Shown: positions 1-12,229 of the stretch, one piece after another
Layout of the letters: every line of letters begins with the position of its first letter
How positions within the stretch are numbered: position 1 is the first letter of the stretch
Made by a program: the position numbers and the translations under genes
Notes under the pieces: generated by a model
What the model was told of the DNA's origin: nothing
What the model saw: the letters and a program-made list of their open reading frames with translations, nothing else
Database searches by the model: none
Assembly: GCA_025403435.1 (NCBI GenBank)
Contig: CM046345.1
Location: 13,397,930 to 13,461,929 of the forward strand
Direction of reading: 5' to 3'
DNA from: Artocarpus heterophyllus
Lineage: Eukaryota > Streptophyta > Magnoliopsida > Rosales > Moraceae
DNA length: 64,000 nucleotides

Positions 1-3000
1 AAATATATAGTACAAATTCTATATTATTAATTCATAAGTTTCTCTTCCACAGCCGCAAAGCAATTGATCTCTGTCGGCTCTCACTCCCAAAATAAGAATA
101 AATGTAATAGAAGTTGAAACAGAGAAATTATAATTTTAACGCTTGAGTTTTTGTATAGGTAAAAGAAAGATCTTGTAAATCCTGAATATCCACATGCAGA
201 TTTTTATAGGATATATATGTATTATCAGTAAATTAATTTTACAGTATTTTCGAAGAAACTGAAACTATTGATAAATATGAAATTACATTGACAAGTAAAC
301 GATCAGTAATTTTAATTTATTTTCCATCTCCTTTGCCTCCTCTTTTCTTTTACAAAACACACACACGTGCACTACAGATCTGTATCTTTGCAAATATGAT
401 AAAATCAACAAAAACATGACCGAAAAAAATATGAAATAGAAGTACGTTCTCGATTAAAAAAAAAAAAAGCCAAATAAACTCCGACAAAATCTAGTGGCTG
501 TGCGAGTCTAAAATCTATTTTGATTATCTGTCTCTTTAATTTAATGTTGACAATATTTTGGTTTTCTTGAATTTTTTTAGTTATAGTTAATATTTATACT
601 TTAAAATATATTTTAATAATATAAATTCAGTGCCACATCATTCATAAATGACAAGAATTATGCTGAAAGAGAATTTTTGCAAATATTTCATAATTGAGGG
701 GACTAGTTGGTGCAATTTAAAATTTGAGAAATGACATTAGTGACGTAACTTAAAAATCGTTTACAAAATTAATCCATAAATTTTCTTATATATGAATTAT
801 TATTTTACTATTTATGATTATATTAAAAGAAAAGCACAAGAATGCGCCCGCAGATCAAGTAGAAAAACTCAAATTAACTGAGATATTAAAATCTCTTGTT
901 TTGTTTTTAGTTATTGGCTATCTGAAAGTTAGTGTAGCATATGAAAACTTCTATTACTTCATACCCATTATATGTATTTATATTTAAAAAGGTATTTGGT
1001 AGAATAATTTAAATAATTTTTGGTTAAAAATACTAGTAGCATATGAGAGCTTTATGCTGTATTTGCTTTTTTCGTTTTATATTATAATTGTTGAAAGCCT
1101 ATATTATGGATGGTTTGAACTAGCCAAGCACCCTATGAAATGTTATAAAAGCGAGGATTTGTTTCTTTTAGAGTATCTGCAAAGCGGTGTTAAATTTACG
1201 TCAATTTTAAATTTTAACATTTAAGTAAAAAAAAAATAACTATCCAAGGCAATGTTATCTTTAGTGTTAAAATTAGTATCAAATATAATACATATCAAGT
1301 TTTAACATCTAATTATTATTCATCAATGTATTCATTTTTTTCATTCAATTGTTACAATATTATTATTTTTAAATTATTTTGTATTGAAAATTTATTTTTA
1401 CAAATTTCAAAGCTTAACAACTGACGATTTTTGGTACATTTACACCTTAAATTTTTTGTTTTTTTTCAATATAGTCATTAAATTATTTTTTTAGCTATTG
1501 AGAATCTAAATTTAACAAAAAAAAAAAAAAATGTTGCATAGCCCCAAGCAGATTATAGCTCCATGCTCTCATATAAGGTGAACCCCACCCATGGGACCTA
1601 GTGGGACTTACACGTGCGGCCACTTTTGGTGAGAAAGTAGGGTTATAGCCTTGGAGGGACAAATAATATTGCTCAAATTTAACTAAGTGTGTCTATTAAA
1701 TCCTAATGATAAATGTTTGTCAAAATCTTCCTCAAAGCCAAAATTTAGACAAAAAAATGATTATATAAGACATTTGTGTCCCATTTTAATTTTTATTAAA
1801 AAAAGATTGAACTATTTTAATTCAAAAAATGGAGCCAAATTATAATTTTTCTAAGGAAAAATACCTATGTGTTTTGTCTAAGTACTACTTTTGCCCCTTT
1901 TATTATTAATACACCCAAAACACTCCATCGGTTATAAAATCATACTCAAAATACTCCTTAAAGATATTAAAGTGTTTAAAAAACTAATATTGCCCCTCCT
2001 AATCTTAACTAAATACAATTTGATATATTATTAAACTAAAACACTAAATAAAATCAATTATAAAAAGTTAAAAACTCACAAATAATAAAGTATTTTTTTA
2101 ATGAAAACATTTATTTAAACATTTTAAATTACCTTTTCTTTAATATTTAAGTCCAATCATATTTAAAATAATTAAAATATTTAATATATATTAGGATGGA
2201 TAATCTTAAAACTTAAAAAAAAAACTAATTGTTTCAAGAAGTACTTTGAATATGATTTTATAAACACATGAGATGTTTTGAGCATTTTAATAATAAGAGA
2301 AATAATATTAATATTTAGGCAAAATATAAGGAATGTTTTGGGTACTTTTCCTTCTTTCAAAAATAAGAAGTCAAAACGCAGTTATAAATTAAAAAAAAAT
2401 ACATTTTTTATTCTTCAATTTATAAAAAATTTGCATTCTCACACAATTTTTAAAAATTCTATTTTGATCCCTTAATTTTTTAAAAATTTCTACTTTAGAA
2501 AAATATAATCAATAAAGCTGTCACCAGACCTCAAAATGGTAAAACATTTCTTTTGAAGAGGATAAACCAACATATCGGTCATTCAACCAACATTACCAAA
2601 TCTCTTTTCCTACGAAAGCCTGTAAATGCAAAGGAATGAACAAGCAACATATTTTTCCAAATTTCTTTCATTTTTATGCAACACACTGAAACCTATGCAA
2701 CAACATTCTATCTAATAACTATAGTTCAGCATTTTTAGTCGGAGAACTAACAACAGAATCAGTATCTGCTATTTGAAGACAGTGGATGATGAGAGCCACG
2801 GCTAAACATGCCTACAATGCAAACACAATAACTGAGCCGTGTGCAGTATCTAAAAACCCCATCTCTGTAACAGAAAAGAGGATGCTAGCAACACACTTTT
2901 TCGCCCTCTTTTATACTCTCTTTGTACTGTCTGACACATGGAATCCACTTTCCTTTTCTAGTTTAAATCATAATTTATCCTGTTATATGTGTCACTTTGA

Positions 3001-3087
3001 ATGCAAAGAATGCAAAAGAGAGTGTTGTTAGCATTCCTCTAACCAAAAAGAAGAAAAAAAAAGCAGTGTTTCTTTTCATGTCCTTGT
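1..3087. other. AT-rich intergenic DNA
   Basis: No coding exon is visible on either strand; the short ORFs here are low-complexity. A possible small inverted-repeat element spans roughly 1851-2355: the left edge has aaggaaaaatacc, and the right edge reads gaaggaaaagtaccc when reversed. Similarity is partial and no target duplication was found. The stretch from about 2500 to 3087 is less AT-biased and lies directly 3' of the anamorsin remnant on the minus strand, so part of it may be that gene's old 3' UTR. Confidence 0.5.
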
Positions 3088-4433
3088 CTATATGTCTCCT
3101 GCAAGGAAGCTTCTGGACAATGACACCTGTGCAGAAGGATCATAACCAATCTATTACAACCCTGAAAATTTGGAGGGACGGAGGAAGAAAGAGATTTTTG
3201 TTTTCTCTATATACCTTCTCTCCGAGTTTGAATGGAGGAAGACCCTTGTACGGACAAGTGCTACACCGAAAAGCATCACCAAGTCCACACTGCAAAATTC
3301 ATTACTTTCAGAGCTAACTAAATAGCACGATAAGTAAAATATCAAGGAAAGTTGACCCAATACGAAACCACACTTGATAAACAGCTTCACAAGGAACAAG
3401 TTGACCACTGGATGGATGTACGTGTGTGTGCACGTGTAAGGTAAAAGATCAAGAAGGAAAGTCAACCCCATACGAGGCTATACTTAACCTATGCTTAGAG
3501 CTTTCTTAATGGCAAAAGATGAACCAATCTTCCAAGAAGGCTTTTTAGCCTTGACCTATGCTTAGAGAAAGAGAAGAAAGAGAGAGAAAAATATCAAGGT
3601 CTACCCTCCAATAAACAAGGCAAGTGGAAAAAACTACTCAAGCAAGGTGAATAATGGCTGACACAAAAGAATCAGAATACAATGACGGAGTAAAAAGGAT
3701 GTCAGTGTTATCTGAACACTCCCCCTAACAAGACCATCAACATAAGAAAAGGCTCCAAAAGATATATATATATATATATATATGGTGTCAAAAATATACA
3801 TGAAAAAATAGCAGCTCTGAAGTTGTTCAATCCAAATAATCTCCATTAAAAGTTGGAAAGACTTTAACACAAATATGTGCTTATAATGTATGCTAAATAA
3901 AGTTTCACTTTACTGCTTTAGTGGTAACATTAATAAGTAGCCAAACTGGTGAAGACAAATGGCAATTCTTGCTGCTTCCAACTAATATTACCAATCCTAG
4001 GTTTCTTTTTCTTCTGGCCATCAATAAAATAATATCGAAAAAAGAGATGATAAATGTTCCACTGACACAGGTAAACATTGAGAACTTACCATAAGTGACT
4101 GCACATCAGAACTCAAAATTGATTTAGGTTGAAGTGACTGTGCTTCTTGAAAACCAGCCAATAGTAACTTGAACTCAAGAGCTGATGTTGTCTGTTAAAA
4201 GAAAAACCCATGTGATTTTTTCTTTCAACATCAAAAGATATCAAGTCACAGGCAGAGCAAATTTATTACTTTCTTTGTATCTGCCGTAACTGAACAAGAA
4301 TGGTAGAGTAGGATTGTTCCACCAGGCTTCAGCACTCTTGAGATTTCTTTGAACAACGGGTCACTGGGAGATTCAAGTGATCCACTGAGAGAAAGAACAA
4401 TGTCCATGGAGGAATCTTCAACCGGCAACCGAC
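3088..4433 (-). pseudogene. Anamorsin (DRE2/CIAPIN1) fragment, internal and first exons missing
   Basis: Anamorsin is the iron-sulfur protein that passes electrons from the TAH18 diflavin reductase to cytosolic Fe-S cluster assembly. Five colinear exons are readable on the minus strand. 4433-4270 has the methyltransferase-like LPVEDSSMDIV...SRVLKPGGTI segment. 4191-4090 has LLLAGFQEAQSL. About 3551-3492 has VKAKKPSWKIGSSFAIKK. 3289-3215 has [21 protein letters not shown]. 3126-3088 has the terminal VSLSRSFLAGDI and a TAG stop. Phases of the first three agree, and AG/GT sites flank most of them. The linker and the first cysteine cluster (CxxCxC), plus the first cysteine of the second cluster, would have to lie between 3492 and 3290, and that stretch does not encode them. 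The N-terminal exon is also not found upstream, where a LINE fragment lies at 4.9-6.1 kb. I therefore call it a non-functional copy. The family assignment is strong; pseudogene status is an inference. Confidence 0.82.
3762..3783. repeat. (TA)n microsatellite
   Basis: Eleven TA dinucleotides in a row, inside the intron-like gap of the anamorsin remnant. Confidence 0.95.
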
Positions 4434-4944
4434 CTGCTATCAGTATAGACCGAAAACATAAGAAGGTCATATATACACAATTGGATTGCAAATACTGAGC
4501 AATAAAAGGGTATACAGGTTCAAAGTTGAAAAATTAACTCAAAACCCTGACTCTTAGTCTTTACTCATGTTTTCAGACAAACACAGTCAAATGTCCCACT
4601 TATTAATCTTTTCCTCACTCGAATTAACTGATTCACAAACCTCAAAATTTAAACCAACCATTAATAAACTAATGTGAGAAAGAGAACTATCCCATTAGCA
4701 ACCCTGCGCTAAATGTTCAGGAGTTCAATACTCAATTTTGTTACTAATCATCCTGCACTAAAAACAGGAAAGACATACATAACATTGTATATGTATAATA
4801 CGCTAAAAGAAGAAACAGAAATCAACATTATCTATTTTGGCTAAGAAAGTTAACATGCTTCAAACAAGACAAAAGCATTTCAGCAACATGTGGATTCCAT
4901 TACATACAGCAAAACTATCATCAACACCAAGTCAGGAAAACATT

Positions 4945-6075
4945 TGGGATAAAATTTGCTTGCCAAGGGGGGTTCAGGCGTCTGGGTATTGGGAGTTTGA
5001 GGAAACGAAACGAGGCCCCTTTGGCTAAATGGCTGTGGCATTTTCCTTTGGAGCAGAATCTATTATGGCATAAAGTAATTAAAGGCAAGTACGGACTGAA
5101 TGCTAATAATTGGGACTCATGGGATGTGGGTAGAACTACGTTTAGAAGCCCATGGAAATCAGTGCAACCTGTGGCTGAAGGTTTTTTTTTAAACAAGTTC
5201 AATGGAAAGTGGGCTCTGGTGATTCTATAGATTCTGGGAAGATAATTGGTGTGTGGATCCATCGTTGAAGGAGAGATTCCTGGCATTATATCGTTTATCT
5301 TCTTCCCATGAGCAGCCTATTGCTAACTTTATCTCATAAGGGCAAGCTTGCGCTTTTCAAAAGGGGTTGACGGATAGGGAGTTGAATGAAGCTTTGGAGT
5401 TGACATCAATTTTGGAGAGGGTTGTTATTAGGGATGGTGTACCTGATTTGAGGATATGGAGGCCAGATTCTAATGTTCTATTTACCGCGAAGTCATTCTT
5501 CTCTTGTTTAGTTGATCCACCTTCTTTTACCCCTTTCCTTTCTCTAATATTATTTGGAAAACTAGGGTTCCTACTAAAGTTCAAGTTTTTTGTTGTTATT
5601 TGCTCTGACAAACTGAATACTCATGACTCAATGCAGCACAAGAAACCCTTTGTCTCGTTTTCTCCCGGCTGGCGTGCTTTATGTCAAAATAATGAAGCAA
5701 CAGCGAGTCATCTTTTCCTCCACTTCCCTTTCTCACGGCAGATTTGGGGTCGATTTTTGTAAGAACTTGATTTTGTTTGGGTTATTCACTTATTCACAGG
5801 GATTGCAAGCATTCTCCTAACCCCACCCCCCCCGGGGGTTTCTGTGCAAAAGGGAAAATCTTGTGGAGAAATGCCATTTTAGCTTCTCTTTGGGGTATTT
5901 GGCAGGAAAGGAATAATAGGATTGTCAATGAGATCAAATATTCTCAGAGGTCGTTAGGGATTGGGCCCCTTTTCTGTAACTTTTACTCATGACTTGTGAG
6001 GAAATCTCTTCCTCTGTTTTTTTGTGCATTATGATTCTTATTTTAATAAAATTCAGTTTCTTGTTTCAAAAAACA
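4945..6075 (+). mobile_element. 5'-truncated LINE (non-LTR retrotransposon) 3' end
   Basis: Only the last part of a plant L1-type ORF2 is present, broken over several frames. It starts near DKICLP at 4950 and continues in another frame at 4997-5230 (RNEAPLAKWLWHFPLEQNLLWHKVI...W). The zinc-binding reverse-transcriptase tail (zf-RVT) lies at 5367-5762: WRPDSNVLFTAKSFFSCL, then ASHLFLHFPFSRQIWGRF. A last block at about 5850-5935 reads WGIWQERNNRIVNE. The usual LINE 3' end follows, with TTTTAATAAAATTCAG near 6040 and an A-rich tail. A C-run near 5822 and several frameshifts show decay. 5' truncation is typical of LINE insertion. No clear target duplication was found. Confidence 0.88.
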
Positions 6076-6291
6076 AAAGAAAAGATTAATAATAAAAAGT
6101 TAAAAACAATTAAAGATATTAACACAAAAAAAAAAAAAAAAAACTGAGGAAGAAAAACTCAAGAACGCAGAAAATTTTGTTTCAACCTTTTCATTGCAGC
6201 AAAAGACAAAAAGCACTCCAAGTTTTGGTGACCTTCATTTTACCATGGTAAGGAGATCAGCATTATTGGTTAATTAATTAGAAACCCTTGT

Positions 6292-6635
6292 GAATTTTGC
6301 ATATCCATTCACAGTCAAACACTGCTATAAGTTTTAATCTGGAGGGGCAGGGAATCTGATTTCTGATCCCTTTGTTCATAAGATCTAATTTTTGTTAGAA
6401 TGCAAATATGAATGTAATAAGATTTAATTTAAGATTTAATGTATCATGCATGCATGCACGCACTTGAGAATTTTGCATATCCATTCACAGTCAAACACTG
6501 CTGTAAGTTTTAATCTAGAGGGGCAGGGAATCTGATTTCTGATCACTTTGTTCATAAGATCTAATTTTTGTTAGAATGCAAATATGAATGTAATAAAATT
6601 TAATTTAAGATTTAATGTATCATGCATGAATGTAT
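6292..6635. repeat. Tandem duplication, 176-bp unit
   Basis: A 176-bp unit beginning GAATTTTGCATATCC occurs at 6292 and again at 6468, differing at only a few positions. A partial third copy of the AAGATTTAATTTTTGTTAG part lies at about 6659-6680. The joints carry ATGCATGCATGCACGC-type purine-pyrimidine runs. No coding content. Confidence 0.9.
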
Positions 6636-6695
6636 GTATGCATGTATCTTTTTGTTAATAAGATTTAATTTTTGTTAGAAAACAAATATGCATGT

Positions 6696-7639
6696 AAATC
6701 AGACCATCAAATAAAGCTATCCTGATCAATCAACATATAAAAAAACCTTGTTATCATTGATCTTCTTCTTTGATCTTTAACCATCTTCATCACATTCCTA
6801 ATGATGTATATGTTACATATAACATAGATTACAGGAACAAACAAAGGCAGGGAAATCAACCACCAATTAATCGAGAATAACAAAGCCAAAACAAAACTGT
6901 CTATCAGACACGCTCACGCTTTCTTCAATATATAATAAATTGTAGAGTTGATTAGGTTAATTACCTAAACATGTACAGTTTCAATTTATCTTCACTTTAT
7001 CTATTTGTAATTGAAAACTATATATATATTTATTCTTATAATTTGAAAAAAAAAAAATTTCAATTCCATTCCACATTTTCGAGATGTACAGGAATAAACG
7101 AAGCCAAGACAATAAACCAACAGATAAAAACAAAGCAAAAACAAATCTTCTTTTCACCCATTAATTTTTTGTGTCTTAAATAGTGTCTATGCAATTGTAT
7201 TATATCACATTAATCTACTATAACCACCCAAGAATTAAACTTTATATTTCAATTATTGCTTATTACACCCCTATATTATTGTTCCAAAGAAGTTTCTACA
7301 ATTGAGATTTTTTTTTTCTTTTTCACCCACCAACCAACAAAAAACAATATTTTAAATATTTAGCATGGAAAAACTCGAAAGGTTCTGCCACAAATAGTTC
7401 GGGATTAAATCGTTTGGTCTTTGGAAGTTTCTTGATTGGTTTGAGAACCTAATTGAAGAATGTCATAATTTTTGAATACACGTAGATCCATAGATTCAGT
7501 GTTTGAAGTTATTCTAGCATGTTTTGATTTAAGGATTCTACATTTCAGGTAGAAACGTTGTTGGGTATGTGGCTTTACTCCAGAAATAGTCATAGGGAGA
7601 ACCATTTTTTTATTAGTTTTTGAGAATTCCCATGTTTCT
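6696..7639. other. Intergenic, AT-rich
   Basis: No recognisable gene. A minus-strand reading frame of about 75 residues, from 7630 down to 7405, has fairly balanced composition and ends abruptly at the copia insertion. It matches no family I know and has no clear continuation at 12.8 kb, so I do not call it a gene. Confidence 0.4.
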
Positions 7640-8227
7640 TGTTGGGAAATTAGGCGCCTCCTAGTTCTAAGGACTACCAAGAATGAATAATTGCAAGAAA
7701 GGAAAGAAGAAAAGAAGAAAAGAGAGACACCAAATTTTTATACAAGTTCATGCAAACTTGAGACTACATCCTGTTTTTGTCGTTGCAGATTTCACTATGA
7801 TGAGGAGATGAATACATATTACAAGAGAAATTATCACACACTTTCAATTTGTGTTTCCCAAATCTCTCTTCTACCCAGCACCCTTCGTGGGAATTTTTTT
7901 CTCTCTCAAGACTAAAGCTCTTACACTCATAAAATAATGCCCCTTTCACAAAAATATGAGTCTCTAACAACCCTAGCGTCCTATCTCTATTTAAATACCT
8001 CAAAGGAAGAGAAAAATTAGCAACGAATAAGAAACTCTTGTAGTTTCCCGTTCTTTTCTAGCTAGTGTGCCTCAAAAAATCGCACAAGGTAATGCGTTGG
8101 CACCGCGACGCTTGAATCCAGCGCCACGACGTTGGTTTGTCTTCGGGCTGGCGCTGCGGCACCCAGGCTCTACCTCCTTCCCCCTTTTTTCTTTTGCTGA
8201 GTGTTGATTTGGCTCCATCCTTCAATA
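7640..8227 (-). repeat. copia-1 3' LTR
   Basis: Pairs with 12230-12808. The outer end is TGTTGGGAAATTAGG; the inner end reads ...CCTTCAATA where the partner has ...CCTTCAACA. On the minus strand a TATA-like TATTTAAATAG lies near 7988-7998. The inner part has a GC-rich patch at 8092-8170 (CACCGCGACGC, CGCCACGACG, GGCGCTGCGGC) in an otherwise AT-rich LTR. Confidence 0.93.
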
Positions 8228-8245
8228 ATCTCCCACTTGGAGACT
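8228..8245 (-). promoter_or_regulatory. copia-1 polypurine tract
   Basis: On the minus strand CCAAGTGGGAGATT lies immediately before the 3' LTR. This is the position and composition of the plus-strand primer of an LTR element. Confidence 0.75.
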
Positions 8246-8285
8246 AATCAATCACCATGTCTCCAACTACAGCGGCAACAACTTC

Positions 8286-9450
8286 TCACGCTTCATGGAG
8301 AAGTCCAACTGAATTCGCGCATAACTTCAGTTTCTCGATTGGAACCGTCATAGTAAGCATATCTGCTGTATTCTGACTCCTAAGAATCTTCTCAAGCTTT
8401 AGAACCCCATCTTCTAAAGCCGATCTGATAAAGTGATACCGTAACTGTATATGCTTCGTCCTAGCATGAAATGCGGGATTTTTCGCCAAGTGAATAGCGC
8501 TATGACTGTCACTGTGTAGCATACTCTTTTCCTGCTTATGACTCAGCTCTTCTAATAATAACTACAACTAAATCATCTCCTTGCTTGCTTCAGTCATTAC
8601 CACATACTCTACTTCTGTTGTAGAGAGTGCAACTATCTTTTGCAGCTTCAAGACCCAACTAACCGCTGTGCCACCCAAAGTATAAACATAATCGGTGGTA
8701 CTCTTTCTACCATCAATGTCTCCAGTTGTATCAGCATCTACATAACCCTATAATCCCAAGTCTAACTTCTTGAAACACAGAGCTAAACTTGTAGTATCTC
8801 TTAGATATCTGAGAATCCGCTTCACTGCCTTCTAATGCTGCTTGCCTGGATTGCTCATATACCTACTCACAACTCCTACTGCATGTGCAATGTTTGGTCT
8901 GGTATAAACCATGGCATACATGAGACTGCCTATTGCTAAAGAATAGGGCACCTTAGCCATGTGGTCTCGTTCCGTGGTCAGTGATTGCTCCTTTGATAAC
9001 TTGAAGTGACTAGCCAAAGGAGTACTCACAGGCTTCACATTACTCATGTTGAATCTATTCAGCACCTTTTCAACTTATTCTTCTTGTGACAGTTTCAGAC
9101 GATTACTGTTCCTTGTTATTCTCATCCTAAGGATATGTTTTGCAGCACCCAAATCCTTCATTTAAAACTCCTTAGACAGCTCATTCTTTAGCTTGTTAAT
9201 CTTCTGTTTGTATCATCCTACTATCAGCATGTCATCGACATATAGCAACAATATAATGTAGGAATCACCAAAATTCTTCACATAACAACAGTGATTACCC
9301 TGACACCTCAAGAAGCTATTGCTACACATAAAACTGTCAAACTTCTTGTACCATTGCCTATGAGCTTGTTTTAGGCCATACAAGCTCTTCTGAAGTTTGC
9401 ACACCATGTTCTCCTTACCCGGTACTTCGAAACCTTGTGGTTGCTTTATG
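8286..9450 (-). pseudogene. copia-1 reverse transcriptase and RNase H remnant
   Basis: Minus-strand pieces in different frames. 9407-9213 has KLQKSLYGLKQAHRQWYKKFD and the catalytic LLLYVDDMLIVG. 9065-8832 has the RT connection block (PYSLAIGSLMYAMVYTRPNIAHAVGVVSRYM). 8522-8286 has the RNase H end (SAIHLAKNPAFHARTKHIQLRYHFIR). Stops between blocks rule out a functional polyprotein. The SLYGLKQ and YVDD motifs fix the family as copia. Confidence 0.93.
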
Positions 9451-9927
9451 TAGATCTCCTCTACAAATCACCATGGAGAAAGGTTGTATTATCATCCAAC
9501 TGTTCCAAGAACAAGTCTTCATTTGCCACTAGTGCAAGTATAGTTCTAATCGTGGTTAGTTTCACCACTAGAGAAAAAATTTCATTGAAGTCAATGCCTT
9601 CTTTCTGCTAAAAGCCTTTTACCACCAGCCTTACCTTGTACCATTTACTGCCATTAGATTCATCTTTTATCCTGTATACCCACTTGTTATGCAAGGCCTT
9701 TTTACCCTATGATAACTCTGTCAATTGCCATGTCTGAATGGACATTAAAGAATCCATCTCATCTCTCATGGCTAACTCCCACTTGACCAAATCTTTAGCC
9801 ACACGGCTTCATCATAACTCTATGGTTTACCTTTATTAGTCAACAAAATGTAATGCAAGGAATGGGAGTATCTCTATGGCGGTCTGATGGTCCTGCTAGA
9901 TCTCTTGACTATAATGGCAGGAGTTCT

Positions 9928-11458
9928 CTAGTTTTCCTCTGGAGCTATGTTCTCTTGATCTTCAACCTCTGAATTTTGCACCTCCACTTCAGGAAGATTC
10001 TTCAATGGAATCGCCTTAGGCTTCTTACCTTCAGAACCTGAACTTCTAGAGTCAATGTTGTCTCTGTCCTTATACAGAACACCTTCATTGAAGATTACAT
10101 CCTTGCTCCTGATAATCTTCCGATTTTGTTCATCCCAGAGATGATAACCAAATTCAAGTCCACCATAGCCAACCAGAAAACATTTCTTAGATTTTGCATC
10201 AAGTTTACTTCTAGTAGTAGAATCAATATGAACATAGGAAATATAACCAAATACTTTCAAGTAGGAGAGGTCAACCTTTTTACCGCTCCATACTTGTTCC
10301 TGTAGCTTAAACTTCAATGGTGTGGATAGACTTCTGTTGATCAAATGAGCTGTTGTATTAATTGCCTTAGCCCAAAACGACTTTGGCAGCCCCACATGCA
10401 ACCTCATGCTTATGGCACGCTCGTTCAGAGTTCTGTTCATCCTCTCAACTACACCATTTTGTTGTGGTTTCCTTGGAATAGTTTTCTCCATCTTTATTCT
10501 ATTCTCAGTACAGTACTGCTTGAAATCATCATCAATGTATACTCCCCCATTGTCAAACTGTAAGCATTTCACCTTCAAATCTGTCTCGTTGTCCACCATA
10601 GCTCTTTATCTCTTGAAAGCATCAAAAATATCAGACTTGTTTTTCAAAAATAAACACATACCTTCCTACTTGAGTCATCAATAAAAGTCACATAGTAATT
10701 AGCGCCACCAAGAGAATTCACCGTCGAAGGTCCCCATACATCAGTGTGAACTAGCTCCAACTTCCTGGACTTAGGCTCTCTGCCTGTTGTTGATAAACTG
10801 ACTCTCTTCTGCTTGCCAAAAATGCAGCCCTCACACAACCTATGATCAATAGTTTTCAATCCTGACAGTTTTCCATTAGAGTGAAGCACCTTCATTCCCT
10901 TCTCACTCATGTGCCCGAGCCTAAAGTGCCATTGCTAACATTAAAGTGCCATAGCTCAATGTTAGCAGCAGAGTCAGCAACTATTATGGTATCTTTGTAG
11001 CTAGAATTAATGTAGAGAGTTTTAGCTTTACGTCCTTGAGCAACAACCATAGCTCCCTTTATGACTTTCTAACCTCCACAATTGAAGGTTACATTATGCT
11101 ATTCGTCATCCAGTTGCCCCACCAAAATCAAGTTGCGCATTAGTTTGGGTACATGTCTCACCTTCTGAATTTTTCACACAGACCCATTAGGCATTTTCAA
11201 ACTGAAATCTCTAATGCCAATAATGTCCAAAGGTTCACCGTCAGCAAGGTAAACCTTACCATGATTTTCGACAATATAGTTCTCCAAGACTTCACGACGT
11301 GTAGTAGTATGGAATGACGCTCTTGAATCTATCACCCATGAATCAAAAGAATTGTCAACAGACAAGAGTAAGGCATCCTGTGCCTCTTCAGTGGCGGCAC
11401 TTGCAGCGCCATTATTCTTGTCTTTGCTCTTCTTCGGAGCCTTACAATTCTTTTTCAA
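9928..11458 (-). pseudogene. copia-1 protease and integrase remnant
   Basis: 11458-11174 starts just after the gag zinc knuckle and carries the aspartic protease block WVIDSRASFH, where copia normally has DSGAS: the glycine of the active-site triplet is arginine. 10910-10644 holds the pre-integrase/integrase start (CEGCIFGKQKRVS, ELVHTDVWGPS). 10599-9928 continues the core with FDNGGVY, PRKPQQNGVVERMNRTL and the FGYISYVH...SKKCFLVGYG block. An in-frame gap near 10.6 kb and upstream stops show decay. Confidence 0.92.
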
Positions 11459-11469
11459 GTGGCTGGTCT

Positions 11470-12195
11470 TTCCACAATTCTAACACTCCATAATTCTACC
11501 ACTCCTTGACTTACTTCTCCCATTCCTCGACTTGCCTCTATCGCCATTATCCCTGTTGGAATGCCTTTCAAGTTTCCTACTCCTATTCTCAACATTAAGG
11601 GCCGAGTTTGGCCGAGGTCGACGTTGAGGTTTCACCAAAATCCTTCCTACGAACTTCTTTCGCCAAAATAAAGTTTATGACATCAATAAACTTCAATTTT
11701 GCATTCCTACTTGAATTGGTAATGGCCACCCTCATGGGTTCCCAACTATTCGGTAGCGAAGCCAAAAGAATTAGGGTAGTGATCATCAAATTTAATCTTC
11801 ATCCAATTGATTCAGAACGGTATTGAAATTATTCAGATGCTCACCACTGAGGCACCTTCAGGCATTTTTAAATTGAAAAGCTTTTTTATGAGGTGTACCT
11901 TGTTATTGGCCGAAAGCTTCTCATACATCTCTGACAAGGCCTTTCATCATTTCTGTTTTAGTATTCTCCTTCGCAACGATGTGGGCCACGTTCTTTGACA
12001 GGGTCAAACGGATTCACCAAACACCTGTCTGTCAAGGAGAGTCTATTCATCATCCTTAATGCCTTTGGGCTTACTACCTAAGGGTAAGTGCAGTTTTTTG
12101 CTGTAGAGGTAGTCTTCCACTTGCATCCTCCAATAAGAAAAATCCAAACAATCAAATTTGATGATATTGACAGCCAACCCATCTTCTCCCGTCAT
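11470..12195 (-). pseudogene. copia-1 gag remnant
   Basis: Translation starts at 12195 with MTGEDGLAVNIIKFDCL and continues FSYWRMQVEDYLYSKKLHLPLG, a copia gag N-terminus. Stops follow. 11789-11595 keeps ITTLILLASLPNSWEPMRVAI of the UBN2 region. A damaged CCHC knuckle (ending HLKKNC) lies at about 11490-11450. The reading begins 35 bases inside the 5' LTR edge, just past the primer site. Confidence 0.88.
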
Positions 12196-12215
12196 TGTTC
12201 TTGACTCAAACCTTC

Positions 12216-12228
12216 GCTCTGATACTAG
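12216..12228 (-). promoter_or_regulatory. copia-1 primer binding site
   Basis: The minus strand reads CTAGTATCAGAGC next to the 5' LTR. The initiator-tRNA-Met primer site is TGGTATCAGAGC, so it matches except at the first bases. Confidence 0.85.
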
Positions 12229-12229
12229 T

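Noticed and set aside
2786..3031. 81-codon plus-strand frame with a cysteine-rich end
   Set aside because: No homology that I can recall, and it runs antisense to the presumed anamorsin 3' region.
3900..4020. An extra anamorsin exon reading KKKKPRIGNISW on the minus strand
   Set aside because: The true KAKKPSWKIGSSF exon is at 3551-3492 and joins 4090 in phase. The 3.9-kb frame is only a lysine-rich coincidence.
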